Assembly: GCA_934426825.1 (NCBI GenBank)
Contig: CAKRYI010000001.1
Location: 439,589-503,588 of the forward strand
Direction: 5' to 3'
DNA: 64,000 bases
Source of the DNA: an uncultured Acetatifactor sp.
Lineage (GTDB): Bacteria; Bacillota; Clostridia; Lachnospirales; Lachnospiraceae
In this document: in pieces, positions 17,967 to 27,500 of the stretch
Layout of the letters: each line of letters starts with the position of its first letter
Position numbering within the stretch: position 1 is the stretch's first letter
Program-made: the position numbers and the translations under genes
Notes under the pieces: generated by a model
Seen by the model: only the letters and a program-made list of their open reading frames with translations
Databases searched by the model: none
What the model was told of the DNA's origin: nothing

Positions 17967-19592
17967 TTAGTTATCATTTCTGTTTTTCTTACTATTTTTG
18001 GTCTCATACATCCTGTTATCTGCCACATCCACATAATGGTTTAATCCTTCGCCGATTTGGGGCACCACCACCTCAAAACCGCAGCTCATGCTCACGCGGT
18101 ACGGCTTGTCCGCCGAATCGTTGATTTTCTCCAGTTCCTCCTCCAGTCTGCTTTCGTATGCCTCCGCATTCTCCTCGCTGTACCCTGCTGCGCAGACGAT
18201 AAATTCATCGCCGCCGAACCGGGAGCACACCTCGTTTCCAAGGCACGCCCTCTCCAGCGCACGGGCAGCCGCCTGAATTGCCGCATCTCCCTCCGTATGT
18301 CCAAAGCTGTCGTTAATTTTCTTCAAGCCGTCCATATCGCCGAACAGTATCATCAAAGATTCCGCCCGCGCCGTACAATTTTCAAAAATTGCCCCGGCAT
18401 ACCGTATAAATCCGAACCGGTTGTACAGTCCCGTCAGAGAATCCGTCACATACATTCTTTCGAGCTGTCGTAACATATTTCGCTGGTGCGCCTGCTTGCG
18501 CAGATTCTCCAGTCCGTTGCAAAGATTAATCATCCATGTTGCAAAGAGAGGACTGCTCATGGCAAAGTAACTGTTGTCTACGACCGAATAGCCCATGCAC
18601 TGGTTCCGAAAATGTATCGAGGAAAACATATAGGTATGATTCTTATCCGTACTCAGGTGTCTCTCCGGCAAAAGCTGTTCCGTGGGAAAATCCTCATACT
18701 GAACCGCCTTCCCGCCCTCGCAGGCGATTGCCATCGTCATGATTTCGGGGAACCCCTCCACACAGTAATCCTCACCGTATCTTGTCTCTGCCATGTCCAC
18801 CCTCTCGCCCTGCTGCTCTGCCCGGAGATTTTCCACCAGTTTTCTGTCCAGGCAAAGATAAAAGCTGTCACACTGTAACATCCGCACATATTGCTGTAAG
18901 CAGTCCAGAAAGTCCTGAAGGGTTCTGCTGTCGTTCAATTCTTCCACCATGACAATGCCGTCCGTCAGATACCTTCCGTAATGCTGCGCCGTCTCCACAT
19001 ATTTGCGCCGCAGGGACACAATCTCCGCTCTTCCGCCTGTCGTACAGCCACAGCTTTCCCTGAAAACGGGAGTGGTAGGAAACCGCTCCGCCCGGCTCGT
19101 CATTCTGCCGTCCAGCACGGCAGCTATCTTTCTAACTGCCTTTCGTCCCACCTGCACCTGATTCCGAGCCACCGTAGTGATTCTCGGAACGGAATTTCTG
19201 GCTCCGAAGGTATCGTCAAATCCGGTCAATGCCAGTTGTCTTGGAATTTCGATTCCGCGCCCGGCAAATACGCTTCTTGCACCGATGGCTATGGCATCCG
19301 TGGCACACACCACTGCTTCCGGCAGCTTTTCCGGCGTCTCCAGCATTCTTTCTGCCGCAGCCCTTCCATGGGCATTGGTGAACGCTCCTCTAAAAATCCG
19401 TTCTTCCTCCACCGGGATTCCATGCTCCGTAAGGGCGTCGCAGTAAGCCGAAAGCCGTTCCCTGCTGTCCGAATTAAAATCCTGCCCGGATATATAATTG
19501 ATTTTGGTATAACCGTGTTCTTCTATGAGATGGCTTACAATCTCCTTCATGGGACGGTAATTTTCCACCCCCACAAAGTAAAAGCCTTCCAT
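17967..19592 (-). CDS. GGDEF protein with LacI-type sensor domain, C-terminal part of a frameshifted gene
   Basis: Likely diguanylate cyclase fused to a cytoplasmic sugar-binding-protein-like sensor. The open frame begins inside the LacI/PBP-like domain (GVENYRPMKEIVSHLIEEHG) and continues through GIEIPRQLALTGFDDTF, a LacI signature. It runs on to a C-terminal GGDEF domain with FGDMDGLKKINDSFGH and CSRFGGDEFIV. No RxxD inhibitory site is visible before GGDEF and no membrane helix is seen. The N-terminal 104 residues are in another frame (19600-19914). The intact paralog just upstream shows that both parts belong together. The ATG at 19592 is internal to the domain and unlikely to be a true start. 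Confidence 0.8.
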   Translation of the reverse strand: MEGFYFVGVENYRPMKEIVSHLIEEHGYTKINYISGQDFNSDSRERLSAYCDALTEHGIPVEEERIFRGAFTNAHGRAAAERMLETPEKLPEAVVCATDAIAIGARSVFAGRGIEIPRQLALTGFDDTFGARNSVPRITTVARNQVQVGRKAVRKIAAVLDGRMTSRAERFPTTPVFRESCGCTTGGRAEIVSLRRKYVETAQHYGRYLTDGIVMVEELNDSRTLQDFLDCLQQYVRMLQCDSFYLCLDRKLVENLRAEQQGERVDMAETRYGEDYCVEGFPEIMTMAIACEGGKAVQYEDFPTEQLLPERHLSTDKNHTYMFSSIHFRNQCMGYSVVDNSYFAMSSPLFATWMINLCNGLENLRKQAHQRNMLRQLERMYVTDSLTGLYNRFGFIRYAGAIFENCTARAESLMILFGDMDGLKKINDSFGHTEGDAAIQAAARALERACLGNEVCSRFGGDEFIVCAAGYSEENAEAYESRLEEELEKINDSADKPYRVSMSCGFEVVVPQIGEGLNHYVDVADNRMYETKNSKKNRNDN

Positions 19593-19599
19593 TTCCGCA

Positions 19600-19914
19600 T
19601 CAATACTGACGGCAGCAATCCCTGACTTTTTTTACGGCGTCAATGATTTTGTTGTAAACGGAATAGGACTGAATCAGATTGGCAAAAAGAATCACTCCGT
19701 CAAACAGAGTATAGTCAATCAGATTATAAATATTATATTCCCCAATATTGTGCTTTAAAGTCTCATCCGTACTCACCGAGGCATTAAACACATACACATC
19801 CATCCCCAGTGCATGAGCCTCCTTTTCGATTCCCTGCAGCGTCTTGCCGGCATATTCCACTTCCATGCTCGCAACCACTACCGCTATCCTGCGTTTCTTA
19901 CCTTCCCTTTTCAT
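19600..19914 (-). CDS. N-terminal fragment of the same LacI-sensor GGDEF gene
   Basis: The 104 residues (MKREGKKRRIAVVVASMEVE onward) match the first ~100 residues of the intact paralog at 19955-21865: VDVYVFNA/IDVYIFNP, the STDETLKHNIGEYNIYNL block and LFDGVILFANLIQ. The frame ends prematurely after KKVRDCCRQY. Removing one A from the A7 run would give KKSGIAAVSIDAEMEGF and join the downstream frame without a gap. AAGGAG lies upstream of the ATG at 19914. There is no helix-turn-helix, so this is not a DNA-binding LacI repressor. Confidence 0.72.
   Translation of the reverse strand: MKREGKKRRIAVVVASMEVEYAGKTLQGIEKEAHALGMDVYVFNASVSTDETLKHNIGEYNIYNLIDYTLFDGVILFANLIQSYSVYNKIIDAVKKVRDCCRQY
19627..19633 (-). 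other. A7 homopolymer at the frameshift junction
   Basis: Seven consecutive A residues on the coding (minus) strand mark where the upstream frame must lose one base (or the ribosome shift +1) to enter the GGDEF frame. The explanation could be a sequencing error, a phase-variable tract, slippage during expression or a fresh inactivating mutation. Confidence 0.8.
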
Positions 19915-19954
19915 ACCTGTGCAACACTCCTTCTCAGTGCTCCGGTCTGCTGTC

Positions 19955-21865
19955 TTATCGTTCGCCGTGTCTTAAGTTCTTTTGCTGATACATCTTTTTG
20001 TCTGCCCTGTCTATGTACTGCTCCATAGTTTCGCCCTCCGCAGGCACCACGATAAAATATCCGTGGCTGGCACTGACTGCAAAGGACTGGTTTATCCATT
20101 CATTGTACTTTTGCAGCGCTTTTTCAAATCTCTCCGAAAAAATGTGGGCTTTCTCTTCGCTGTAATACGCTCCGAAAGCAACATATTCGTCCCCACCGAA
20201 TCTGGCGCAGATTTCTCCGCCGTCACATATTTCCTGCAAAGAATCCGCCACCGCTCTTATGGCAATATCGCCCTTGTCATGCCCGTACCTGTCGTTAATC
20301 TTTTTCAGTCCGTCCAAATCCGCAAAAAACATCATAACCGGTCGGCATTTTTCCTTGCACTCTTCAAACAGCGCTTTCGTATATCTCTCAAAACCGAACC
20401 GGTTGTACAGCCCCGTCAGGGAATCCGTCACATACAGCTTATCCAGTCTCTCCAGCATCCGTTTCAGATTGGTCTGCTTTCGCAGGTTTTCCAGACCGTT
20501 GGAAAGATTCAAAAGCCAGCTTTTAAAAAGCGGACTGCTCAGCACAAATTCACAGTTCTGTACCACCACATACCCCTGACTGACGTCCCGGAAATTAAGC
20601 GGGAAAAACACGAGTACCCGGTTGCCTGTCTCCTTCACGGGAATGTGCGGTATCATCTGTGCGGAAGGAAAATCCTCATATTCCACATAACCGCCGAATT
20701 CATAGGCGAGCGCCGCCACCATTTTCGTGGTATAGCCTAACATCCGTGCCGGTCTTTCGCCCTCCTCCCGGCGCTGCTTTAACTCCTGCACCAGCTTCTG
20801 ATTCAGGCACAGGCAAAACCTGTCGCAGTCCAGTTCCTCCACATAATGTTTCAGTCTCTCTAAAAAGTCCTCATAGGATTTACTGTCGTTCAAATCCTCT
20901 ATCATGACATTGCCCTGCGCAAGGTGTTTTTCATAATGATCCACCATTTTCAGGTATTTTCTACGGATGAAATCCACGCTGTCGTTTTCCCTGTATTTGC
21001 AGCCACAGCTTCCGGCAAAAATGGGTACCGCCGGGAACACCTCCGTTTTCTCCGGGTTAAGTCCCGCCAGACAATCCGCAATCTTGTGCACCGCCTCCCT
21101 GCCGACATTTTCCAGCGCCCGATCCACCGTTGTAAGCCTCGGCACGGAATTTCTCGCCTCAAACATATTGTCAAATCCCGACACGGCAACCTGCTCCGGG
21201 ATACGGATACCATGTTCTCTAAATACGCTGCACACACCTAAGGCAATGCCGTCATTGCCGCACACCACCGCCTGCGGCAGTTCCTCCCCGGAGGAAAGAA
21301 TTGCCTGTGCCACTTTCCTTCCATGCTGCGTGGTAAAGGTTCCGGGGAAAATCCGTCGCTCCTCCACGTCGATTCCGTGCTCCTTAAGAGCATCCTTATA
21401 CGCCTCCAGACGCATACGGCTGTCCGAGTTAAAGGACTGTCCGGATATATAATCTATTCTGGTAAAACCATGAAATTCAATAAAGTGCTCCACAATCTTT
21501 TTCATGGAGTTATAATTTTCCGCACCGACACAATCGTGGTCTCCGATAGGAGCGTCAATTCCAACCACCGGAATCGTTGTCCTCTCCAGACGCTTCTCTA
21601 CCATATTGTATATCTTTCGCCCCTGTATCAGGTTGGAAAAGACTATCACACCGTCAAAAAGGGAAAGATTCACCAGCGAATAAATATTGTATTGTCCCAT
21701 ATTGTGTTTTATGGTTTCATCCGAGCTGACAAACGGATTAAAAATGTAGACGTCGATTCCCCTGTCCTTTGCCTCGCCCGTTATTCCGCGCAAAATTTCC
21801 GCAGCATACTCCACATCCATGTTTGTTGTGACAACTGCTATTTTTCTCCTGAGTTCATCTTCCAT
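19955..21865 (-). CDS. Cytoplasmic LacI-type sensor/GGDEF protein (intact paralog)
   Basis: Putative diguanylate cyclase of 636 aa. Residues 1-290 form a LacI/PBP-type ligand-binding fold without helix-turn-helix (RKIAVVTTNMDVEYAAEILR; GIRIPEQVAVSGFDNMF). A linker helical region spans about 300-470, and a GGDEF domain ends the protein (FADLDGLKKINDRYGHDKGD; CARFGGDEYVAFG). The active-site loop reads GGDEY rather than GGDEF and no RxxD inhibitory site is seen. There is no signal or membrane segment. I chose the ATG at 21865 (MEDELRRKIAVV); the upstream in-frame extension looks non-coding. It is about 40 bp from its frameshifted copy, so the pair arose by tandem duplication. Confidence 0.88.
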   Translation of the reverse strand: MEDELRRKIAVVTTNMDVEYAAEILRGITGEAKDRGIDVYIFNPFVSSDETIKHNMGQYNIYSLVNLSLFDGVIVFSNLIQGRKIYNMVEKRLERTTIPVVGIDAPIGDHDCVGAENYNSMKKIVEHFIEFHGFTRIDYISGQSFNSDSRMRLEAYKDALKEHGIDVEERRIFPGTFTTQHGRKVAQAILSSGEELPQAVVCGNDGIALGVCSVFREHGIRIPEQVAVSGFDNMFEARNSVPRLTTVDRALENVGREAVHKIADCLAGLNPEKTEVFPAVPIFAGSCGCKYRENDSVDFIRRKYLKMVDHYEKHLAQGNVMIEDLNDSKSYEDFLERLKHYVEELDCDRFCLCLNQKLVQELKQRREEGERPARMLGYTTKMVAALAYEFGGYVEYEDFPSAQMIPHIPVKETGNRVLVFFPLNFRDVSQGYVVVQNCEFVLSSPLFKSWLLNLSNGLENLRKQTNLKRMLERLDKLYVTDSLTGLYNRFGFERYTKALFEECKEKCRPVMMFFADLDGLKKINDRYGHDKGDIAIRAVADSLQEICDGGEICARFGGDEYVAFGAYYSEEKAHIFSERFEKALQKYNEWINQSFAVSASHGYFIVVPAEGETMEQYIDRADKKMYQQKNLRHGER

Positions 21866-21902
21866 CAAACCGCCCCCGTAAATTTTGACAGTATCTTTTG
21901 TT

Positions 21903-21911
21903 ATTATAACA
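21903..21911 (-). promoter_or_regulatory. Extended -10 element upstream of the LacI-GGDEF pair
   Basis: On the minus strand TGTTATAAT (TG-N-TATAAT) lies about 40 bp before the ATG at 21865. The -35 region is weak, as is common with extended -10 promoters. Confidence 0.45.
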
Positions 21912-22036
21912 TAACGCTTTAGATTATCATACCTTTTTCCTACATTTTGTGCAAATTTTTTCCGTATTATCCGAAATTGTCTCAAAACTGTGTTTTCACC
22001 GGCGCATATAAACGTGCGCCATGGGGCGCAGCACGC

Positions 22037-22079
22037 AAAAAACCGGAGACATCGTTTTAAAACAATGCCTCCGGTTTTT
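22037..22079. terminator. Intrinsic terminator after topA
   Basis: A strong near-perfect stem (AAAACCGGAG.CAT.GTTTT with its complement) ending in T-runs on both strands lies 15-55 bp past the topA stop. It should end topA transcription and isolate the GGDEF pair. Confidence 0.8.
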
Positions 22080-22094
22080 CGGTCATCCGTTTTC

Positions 22095-24170
22095 CTATTT
22101 CTTTTCTTCCGCTTTATTCGTTACATAGCCGCACTGCTCATTCATGCAGACTAATTTATTGCCTTTTTCCAAAAGCATTTCGCCGCATTTCGGGCATTTC
22201 TCTCCCGACGGCTTCTGCCATACCATGAAATCACAGTCCGGATTGCCGATACAGCCGTAATACTTTCTTCCCTTTTTGGTCTTTTTCAGCACAATATCCT
22301 TGCCGCACTTCGGACATGCCACGCCGATTTTTTCAAAATATGGCTTGGTATTGCGGCACTCCGGGAATCCGGGGCAGGCAAGGAAACGTCCGTGAGGTCC
22401 GTACTTAATCACCATCTGTCTGCCGCACAACTCACAGACCTCATCCGAAACCTCATCCGCAATGGTGACCTCCGCCAAATCCTTCTCAGCATTTTTAACC
22501 GCCTCGTCCAAATCGGGGTAGAAATTCTCGATAATGGTTTTCCACTTCACGCTTCCCTCTTCCACGCCGTCCAACAACGCTTCCATGTTCGCCGTGAAAT
22601 TCACGTCCACGATGGAGGGGAACGCCTCCTTCATCATGCGGTTCACCACTTCTCCCAGTTCCGTCACATAAATATTTTTATTTTCTTTTGTCACATACCT
22701 TCTCGCCAGTATGGTGGTGATGGTGGGGGCATAGGTACTGGGGCGTCCGATACCAAGTTCCTCCAAGGCACGCACCAGTGACGCCTCGGTGTAATGTGCG
22801 GGGGGCTGGGTGAAATGCTGTTTTGCGTCAAAGGACTCAAATTCCAGCACGCTGTCCTGATTCAGTTCGCCGCTCAGTATGTTTTCTTCCTCCTTGTCGT
22901 CCTCCTGAATGTATACGCTCATAAAGCCGTCAAACGTCATTTTGGACGCCGCCATTGTGAAAATCCGGTCTTTTGCCTGTATTTTCACGGAGGTGGTCTC
23001 ATATTTTGCCGGACTCATGCGGCTTGCCACAAACCGTTTCCAAATCAACTGATACAGACGGAACAAATCTCTGGGTAACTGTTCCTTAACCGCCACCGGA
23101 ATACGGTTTAAATCCGTGGGGCGGATTGCCTCATGCGCATCCTGTATCTTCTGGCTCTTCTTTTTCTCGGCAGAAATTCCCGCCTCATACTCGGAACCGT
23201 ACTGGGACTCGATAAAGTTCTTCGCCATCAGCTCCGCTTCCTCGGATACACGGGTGGAATCGGTACGAAGATAAGTAATCAGACCGACGGTTCCCTCACC
23301 CTTGATATCCACACCCTCGTACAACTGCTGCGCAAGACGCATGGTTTTCTGGGTGGAGAAATTAAGCACCTTGCTGGCCTCCTGCTGCAGGGTTGAGGTG
23401 GTAAACGGCAGGGGCGCCTTTTTGATACGCTCTCCACTCTTAATATCCGTCACCTTGAAACTTGCGTTTTTCAGGCTCTGCATAATAGCATCCGCCTGCT
23501 CCTTGTTGGCAATGCCCTGCTTTTTGTCCACCGTTCCGTAATACTTTGCCGTAATGGGTTTCTTTTCTCCCTTTACTTTCAGGTTGGTATCCAACGTCCA
23601 GTATTCCTCCGGGATAAAGGCGTTAATCTCTTCCTCCCTGTCGCAGATAATACGGAGAGCAACGGACTGCACTCTTCCGGCGCTCAGTCCCCTTTTAATC
23701 TTCGCCCAAAGGAGCGGAGAAATGCGGTAACCCACCATACGGTCCAGTGCACGGCGCGCCTGCTGGGCGTCCACCAGATTCATATTGATTTCTCTCGGAT
23801 GCTTCAAAGACTCCTTCACCGCATTCTTGGTAATCTCGTTAAATGTAATACGATATACTTTTTTGTCCTCCAACTTCAAAGCATAATACAAATGCCATGA
23901 AATTGCCTCTCCCTCGCGGTCCGGGTCGGTTGCAAGATAAATCTTTTCTGCCTTCTTTACCTCTTTTCTGAGGTTTGCCAGAATGTCTCCCTTTCCGCGG
24001 ATGGTAATATATTTCGGCTCATAGTCATGCTCCACATCAATGCCGAGGCGGCTCTTGGGCAAATCCCTCACATGCCCGTTGCTGGCTGCCACTTCATAAT
24101 TCGAGCCCAGAAACTTTTTAATTGTTTTCACCTTAGCAGGTGACTCCACTATCACCAGATACTTTGCCAT
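22095..24170 (-). CDS. topA: TopA, DNA topoisomerase I
   Basis: Type IA topoisomerase that relaxes negative supercoils. The TOPRIM domain starts at once (AKYLVIVESPAKVKTIKKFL), with the acidic triad in LATDPDREGEAISWH. The catalytic tyrosine is in GLITYLRTDSTRVS (about residue 300). Three four-cysteine zinc ribbons close the protein (CELCGR, CPKCGK, CPKCGE regions). I prefer the ATG at 24170 with GGGG 8 nt upstream over the TTG at 24176. The product is 691 aa. In many Lachnospiraceae topA sits beside codY; here the GGDEF pair intervenes. Confidence 0.96.
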   Translation of the reverse strand: MAKYLVIVESPAKVKTIKKFLGSNYEVAASNGHVRDLPKSRLGIDVEHDYEPKYITIRGKGDILANLRKEVKKAEKIYLATDPDREGEAISWHLYYALKLEDKKVYRITFNEITKNAVKESLKHPREINMNLVDAQQARRALDRMVGYRISPLLWAKIKRGLSAGRVQSVALRIICDREEEINAFIPEEYWTLDTNLKVKGEKKPITAKYYGTVDKKQGIANKEQADAIMQSLKNASFKVTDIKSGERIKKAPLPFTTSTLQQEASKVLNFSTQKTMRLAQQLYEGVDIKGEGTVGLITYLRTDSTRVSEEAELMAKNFIESQYGSEYEAGISAEKKKSQKIQDAHEAIRPTDLNRIPVAVKEQLPRDLFRLYQLIWKRFVASRMSPAKYETTSVKIQAKDRIFTMAASKMTFDGFMSVYIQEDDKEEENILSGELNQDSVLEFESFDAKQHFTQPPAHYTEASLVRALEELGIGRPSTYAPTITTILARRYVTKENKNIYVTELGEVVNRMMKEAFPSIVDVNFTANMEALLDGVEEGSVKWKTIIENFYPDLDEAVKNAEKDLAEVTIADEVSDEVCELCGRQMVIKYGPHGRFLACPGFPECRNTKPYFEKIGVACPKCGKDIVLKKTKKGRKYYGCIGNPDCDFMVWQKPSGEKCPKCGEMLLEKGNKLVCMNEQCGYVTNKAEEKK

Positions 24171-24301
24171 ATCCAATCCCCTTATTTTAAATTCTGCTCT
24201 GTTTTCATGTTTCGAGTGAATCGTGAAACACTATACACCAAAAAATTATTGTGCGCAAGCAGTTTTTCGGAAATTCACAAAAAGTTATGATTTCAGGCAA
24301 C

Positions 24302-24342
24302 AAAAAATGCCGACAACCATTCACATGGTTTCAGCACTTTTA
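24302..24342 (-). terminator. Probable terminator after tRNA-Glu
   Basis: On the minus strand an imperfect stem (GTGCTGAAACCAT with ATGGTTGTCGGCA) is followed by TTTTTT, about 30 bp past the tRNA 3' end. The gap between topA and polC (24171-24570) holds this element, the tRNA and its promoter. I see no other gene in it. Confidence 0.6.
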
Positions 24343-24370
24343 AGGGTTGGGCTATTCTGTTAAGAATAAG

Positions 24371-24442
24371 CAGCTGATAGGGGAATCGAACCCCTGTTTT
24401 CGCCGTGAGAGGGCGACGTCTTAACCGCTTGACCAATCAGCC
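24371..24442 (-). tRNA. tRNA-Glu (anticodon CTC)
   Basis: A 72-nt cloverleaf read on the minus strand. The acceptor is GGCTGAT paired with ATCAGCT (one G-U pair at the end), followed by a G discriminator; CCA is not encoded. The D arm contains GGTCAAGCGGTTAAGAC. The anticodon stem TCGCC/GGCGA encloses the loop CTCTCAC, placing CTC at positions 34-36 and so reading GAG. The T arm is CAGGGGTTCGATTCCCCT. It is a single gene, not part of an array. Confidence 0.93.
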
Positions 24443-24497
24443 ATAAGCAAGTCTCATTCTGTGAAACTTATTTGTCCCGCATCAACGGTACTTGCTT

Positions 24498-24526
24498 ATA
24501 ATAATATAACTTGAAACAAATTGCAA
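24498..24526 (-). promoter_or_regulatory. Predicted promoter of tRNA-Glu
   Basis: On the minus strand, TTGCAA (24521-24526), a 17-bp spacer and TATTAT (24498-24503), about 55 bp before the tRNA 5' end. Confidence 0.55.
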
Positions 24527-24570
24527 GTATTTTTTTAAAAATTTCTACAATTTTTGATTATTTGTGCACT

Positions 24571-27500
24571 TTATACAAAATCAAACAGGCTAATCTGGTT
24601 TGATTCAGGCAGATTTCCTAACAGATTCATGGAATCCATCAGCTCAATGACCGTCTTGGAAACCTTGGTCCGCTGTCGGAAATCGTCTTTGGAGAGGAAC
24701 GGCCCGTCCTTCGCCGCCTCCACAATGGCATCCGCCGCCTTCTCTCCCAGTCCGTCAATACTGTTAAGGGACGGCATGAGTTTTCCGTCCACAATCTGGA
24801 AGGAGCGGGACTGCGCCCGGAAAATATCAATGGGTTCAAATTCAAAGCCTCTGGCATACATTTCCTGTACCACACGCATATCACTCAAAGCGTCCTTTTC
24901 CTTATTGGAAAGGGTATCCTGACGCTTTTTGTAATCCGCCATAATGCTCTCTAGGTGCTTCTGCCCCTGACACATGATTTCGTAGGAGAAAGCCTTGGCA
25001 CGGATACTGAAAAAGGCTCCGTAATATGCTAACGGATAGTGAATCTTGCAGTAGGCGATTCTCCACGCCATCATAACGTATGCCGCCGCATGCGCCTTCG
25101 GGAACATATACTCAATCTTCTGGCAGGACTCAATGTACCACTCCGGCACATCATGCGCCCGCATATCCTCTTTCCACTCTTCCCACTGCCCGCATCTTCC
25201 CTTCGCCACCATGCCCTTACGGACAGCCTCCATGATTTTGAAGGATTTCTCCGGCTCCACTCCCATCTGAATCAGGTAAAGCATAATGTCGTCACGGGTA
25301 CAGATTGCCGTGGAAATGGTTGCCACGCCGCTCATAATCAAATCCTGCGCATTGCCCAGCCACACGTTGGTTCCGTGGGAAAGTCCGGAAATCCGCACCA
25401 AATCCGAAAATGCCTTCGGTTTGGCATCGATAACCATCTGCATAGCGAAGTCTGTACCAAACTCCGGAATGCCCAGCGCTCCCAACTTTGTTCCGCCTAT
25501 CTGGTCAGGCGTGATTCCCAAAGCGTCCGTGTTCTGGAACAGGGACATAACATCCTGTCCGTCCAACGGAATCGTAACCGGGTCCACCCCCGTCATATCC
25601 TGCAACATACGAATCATGGTCGGATCATCGTGTCCGAGAATATCCAATTTCAACAGGTTGTGGTCGATGGAGTGATAGTCAAAGTGTGTCGTTATGGTAT
25701 CTGTCGTCATATCGTTTGCCGGATGCTGTACCGGGGTAAAGGAGTTGATGTCCTGCCCCAAAGGCAGTACCACGATACCGCCGGGGTGCTGTCCCGTGCT
25801 TCGTCTGACGCCGGTGCACCCTTGGGTAATCCGGTTGATTTCGCTGGTTCTCTTGTGAACCCCGCGCTCCTCAAAATAGTTTTTCACATAACCGAACGCC
25901 GTTTTATCCGCCAGCGTTGCAATGGTTCCCGCGCGGAAGGTCTGACCGGCTCCGAAAATAACCTCCGTGTACTTATGCGCCTTGGACTGATACTCACCGG
26001 AAAAGTTAAGGTCAATATCCGGCTCCTTGTCTCCCTTAAATCCGAGGAATGTCTCAAAAGGAATGTCAAAGCCGTCCTTGTGCAGCTTTTCCCCACAGAC
26101 CGGACACATTTTGTCCGGCATATCAATACCCGCCTTGCCGGCGTACGCCTTCACATCATCCTCGTCAAAATCCACATAGTGGCACTTGCTGCAATAATAA
26201 TGGGGACTTAGCGGATTGACCTCCGTAATTCCCGCCATGGTTGCCACAAACGAACTTCCGACGGAACCACGGGAACCTACCAGATACCCGTCCTCCACCG
26301 ACTTCCACACCAGTTTCTGGGCAATGATATACATCACGGCAAATCCGTTGGTGATAATGGAATGAAGCTCTTTTTCCAGTCTCGCCTCTACAATCCGGGG
26401 CAAATCCGGTCCATAAATCTCATGTGCCCTGTCGTAACAGATTTTCGTCAGGGTCTTGTCACTGTCCGCAATGACGGGAGGACATTTATCCGGCCGCACC
26501 GGGGAAATGGTTTCTATCATATCCGCAATCATATTGGTGTTGGTAATGACAATTTCCTTTGCCTTATCGCTGCCGAGATAGGCAAACTCCTCCAGCATTT
26601 CCTCCGTGGTATGTAAAAAGAGGGGTGCCTGATTATCCGCATCATCAAAGCCCTTGCCTGCCATGATAATACGGCGGTATACCTCATCCTCCGGGTCGAG
26701 GAAATGAACGTCGCAGGTAGCCACCACCGGTTTGTGGAACTGCTCTCCCAGCGCCACGATTCTGCGGTTGACATTCTGAATATCCTCCACCGAATTAATG
26801 GTCCGCACCTTTTCCGATTCAATCATAAAACGGTTGTTTCCCACCGGCTGGATTTCCAAATAATCATAGAAATTGACCAGTCTTGCAATCTGTGCGTCAG
26901 ATTGCCCGTCCAAAAGTGCGCGGTACAGCTCTCCCGCCTCGCAGGCGCTTCCTAAAATCAGTCCTTCCCTGTATTTTAAAATCAGACTTTTCGGAATACG
27001 GGGTCTTTTATTATAGTAGGTTAAATGAGACTGCGAAACAAGGCGGTATAAATTGATGCGCCCCAAATCATTTTTTGCAAGAATAATGGCATGATAGGTC
27101 GGCATTTTCTTCACCGCTTCCACGCTGTCCGCTCCCAGCGCATTGACCTGCGTCAGTGTTGTAATCTGCTCCTCATCAAAGGTCTTTACAAACTTTACAA
27201 AAATATGTGCCGTTGCCTCCGCATCATCCACCGCACGGTGATGGTTTTCCAACGAAATCCCCAGCGTTTTCGCCACCGCATCCAGTGTATGCTTCGCCTG
27301 ATGCGGCAGTAATACTCTGGAAATTCCAACCGTGTCAACGTAAGTGAAATCGGTGGGATAGCCCAGTCTGCGGCAGTTTTCCATAATGAAACTCATATCG
27401 AAGCTGGCATTATGCGCCACCATGACACAGCCCTCGCAAAACTCCAGAAACTGCGGCAGAATCACATCTATCATAGGGGAATCCATAACCATATCGTCAC

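Noticed and set aside
19955..21865. LacI-family transcriptional repressor
   Set aside because: The ligand-binding fold is LacI-like but there is no helix-turn-helix at the N-terminus, and the C-terminus is GGDEF.
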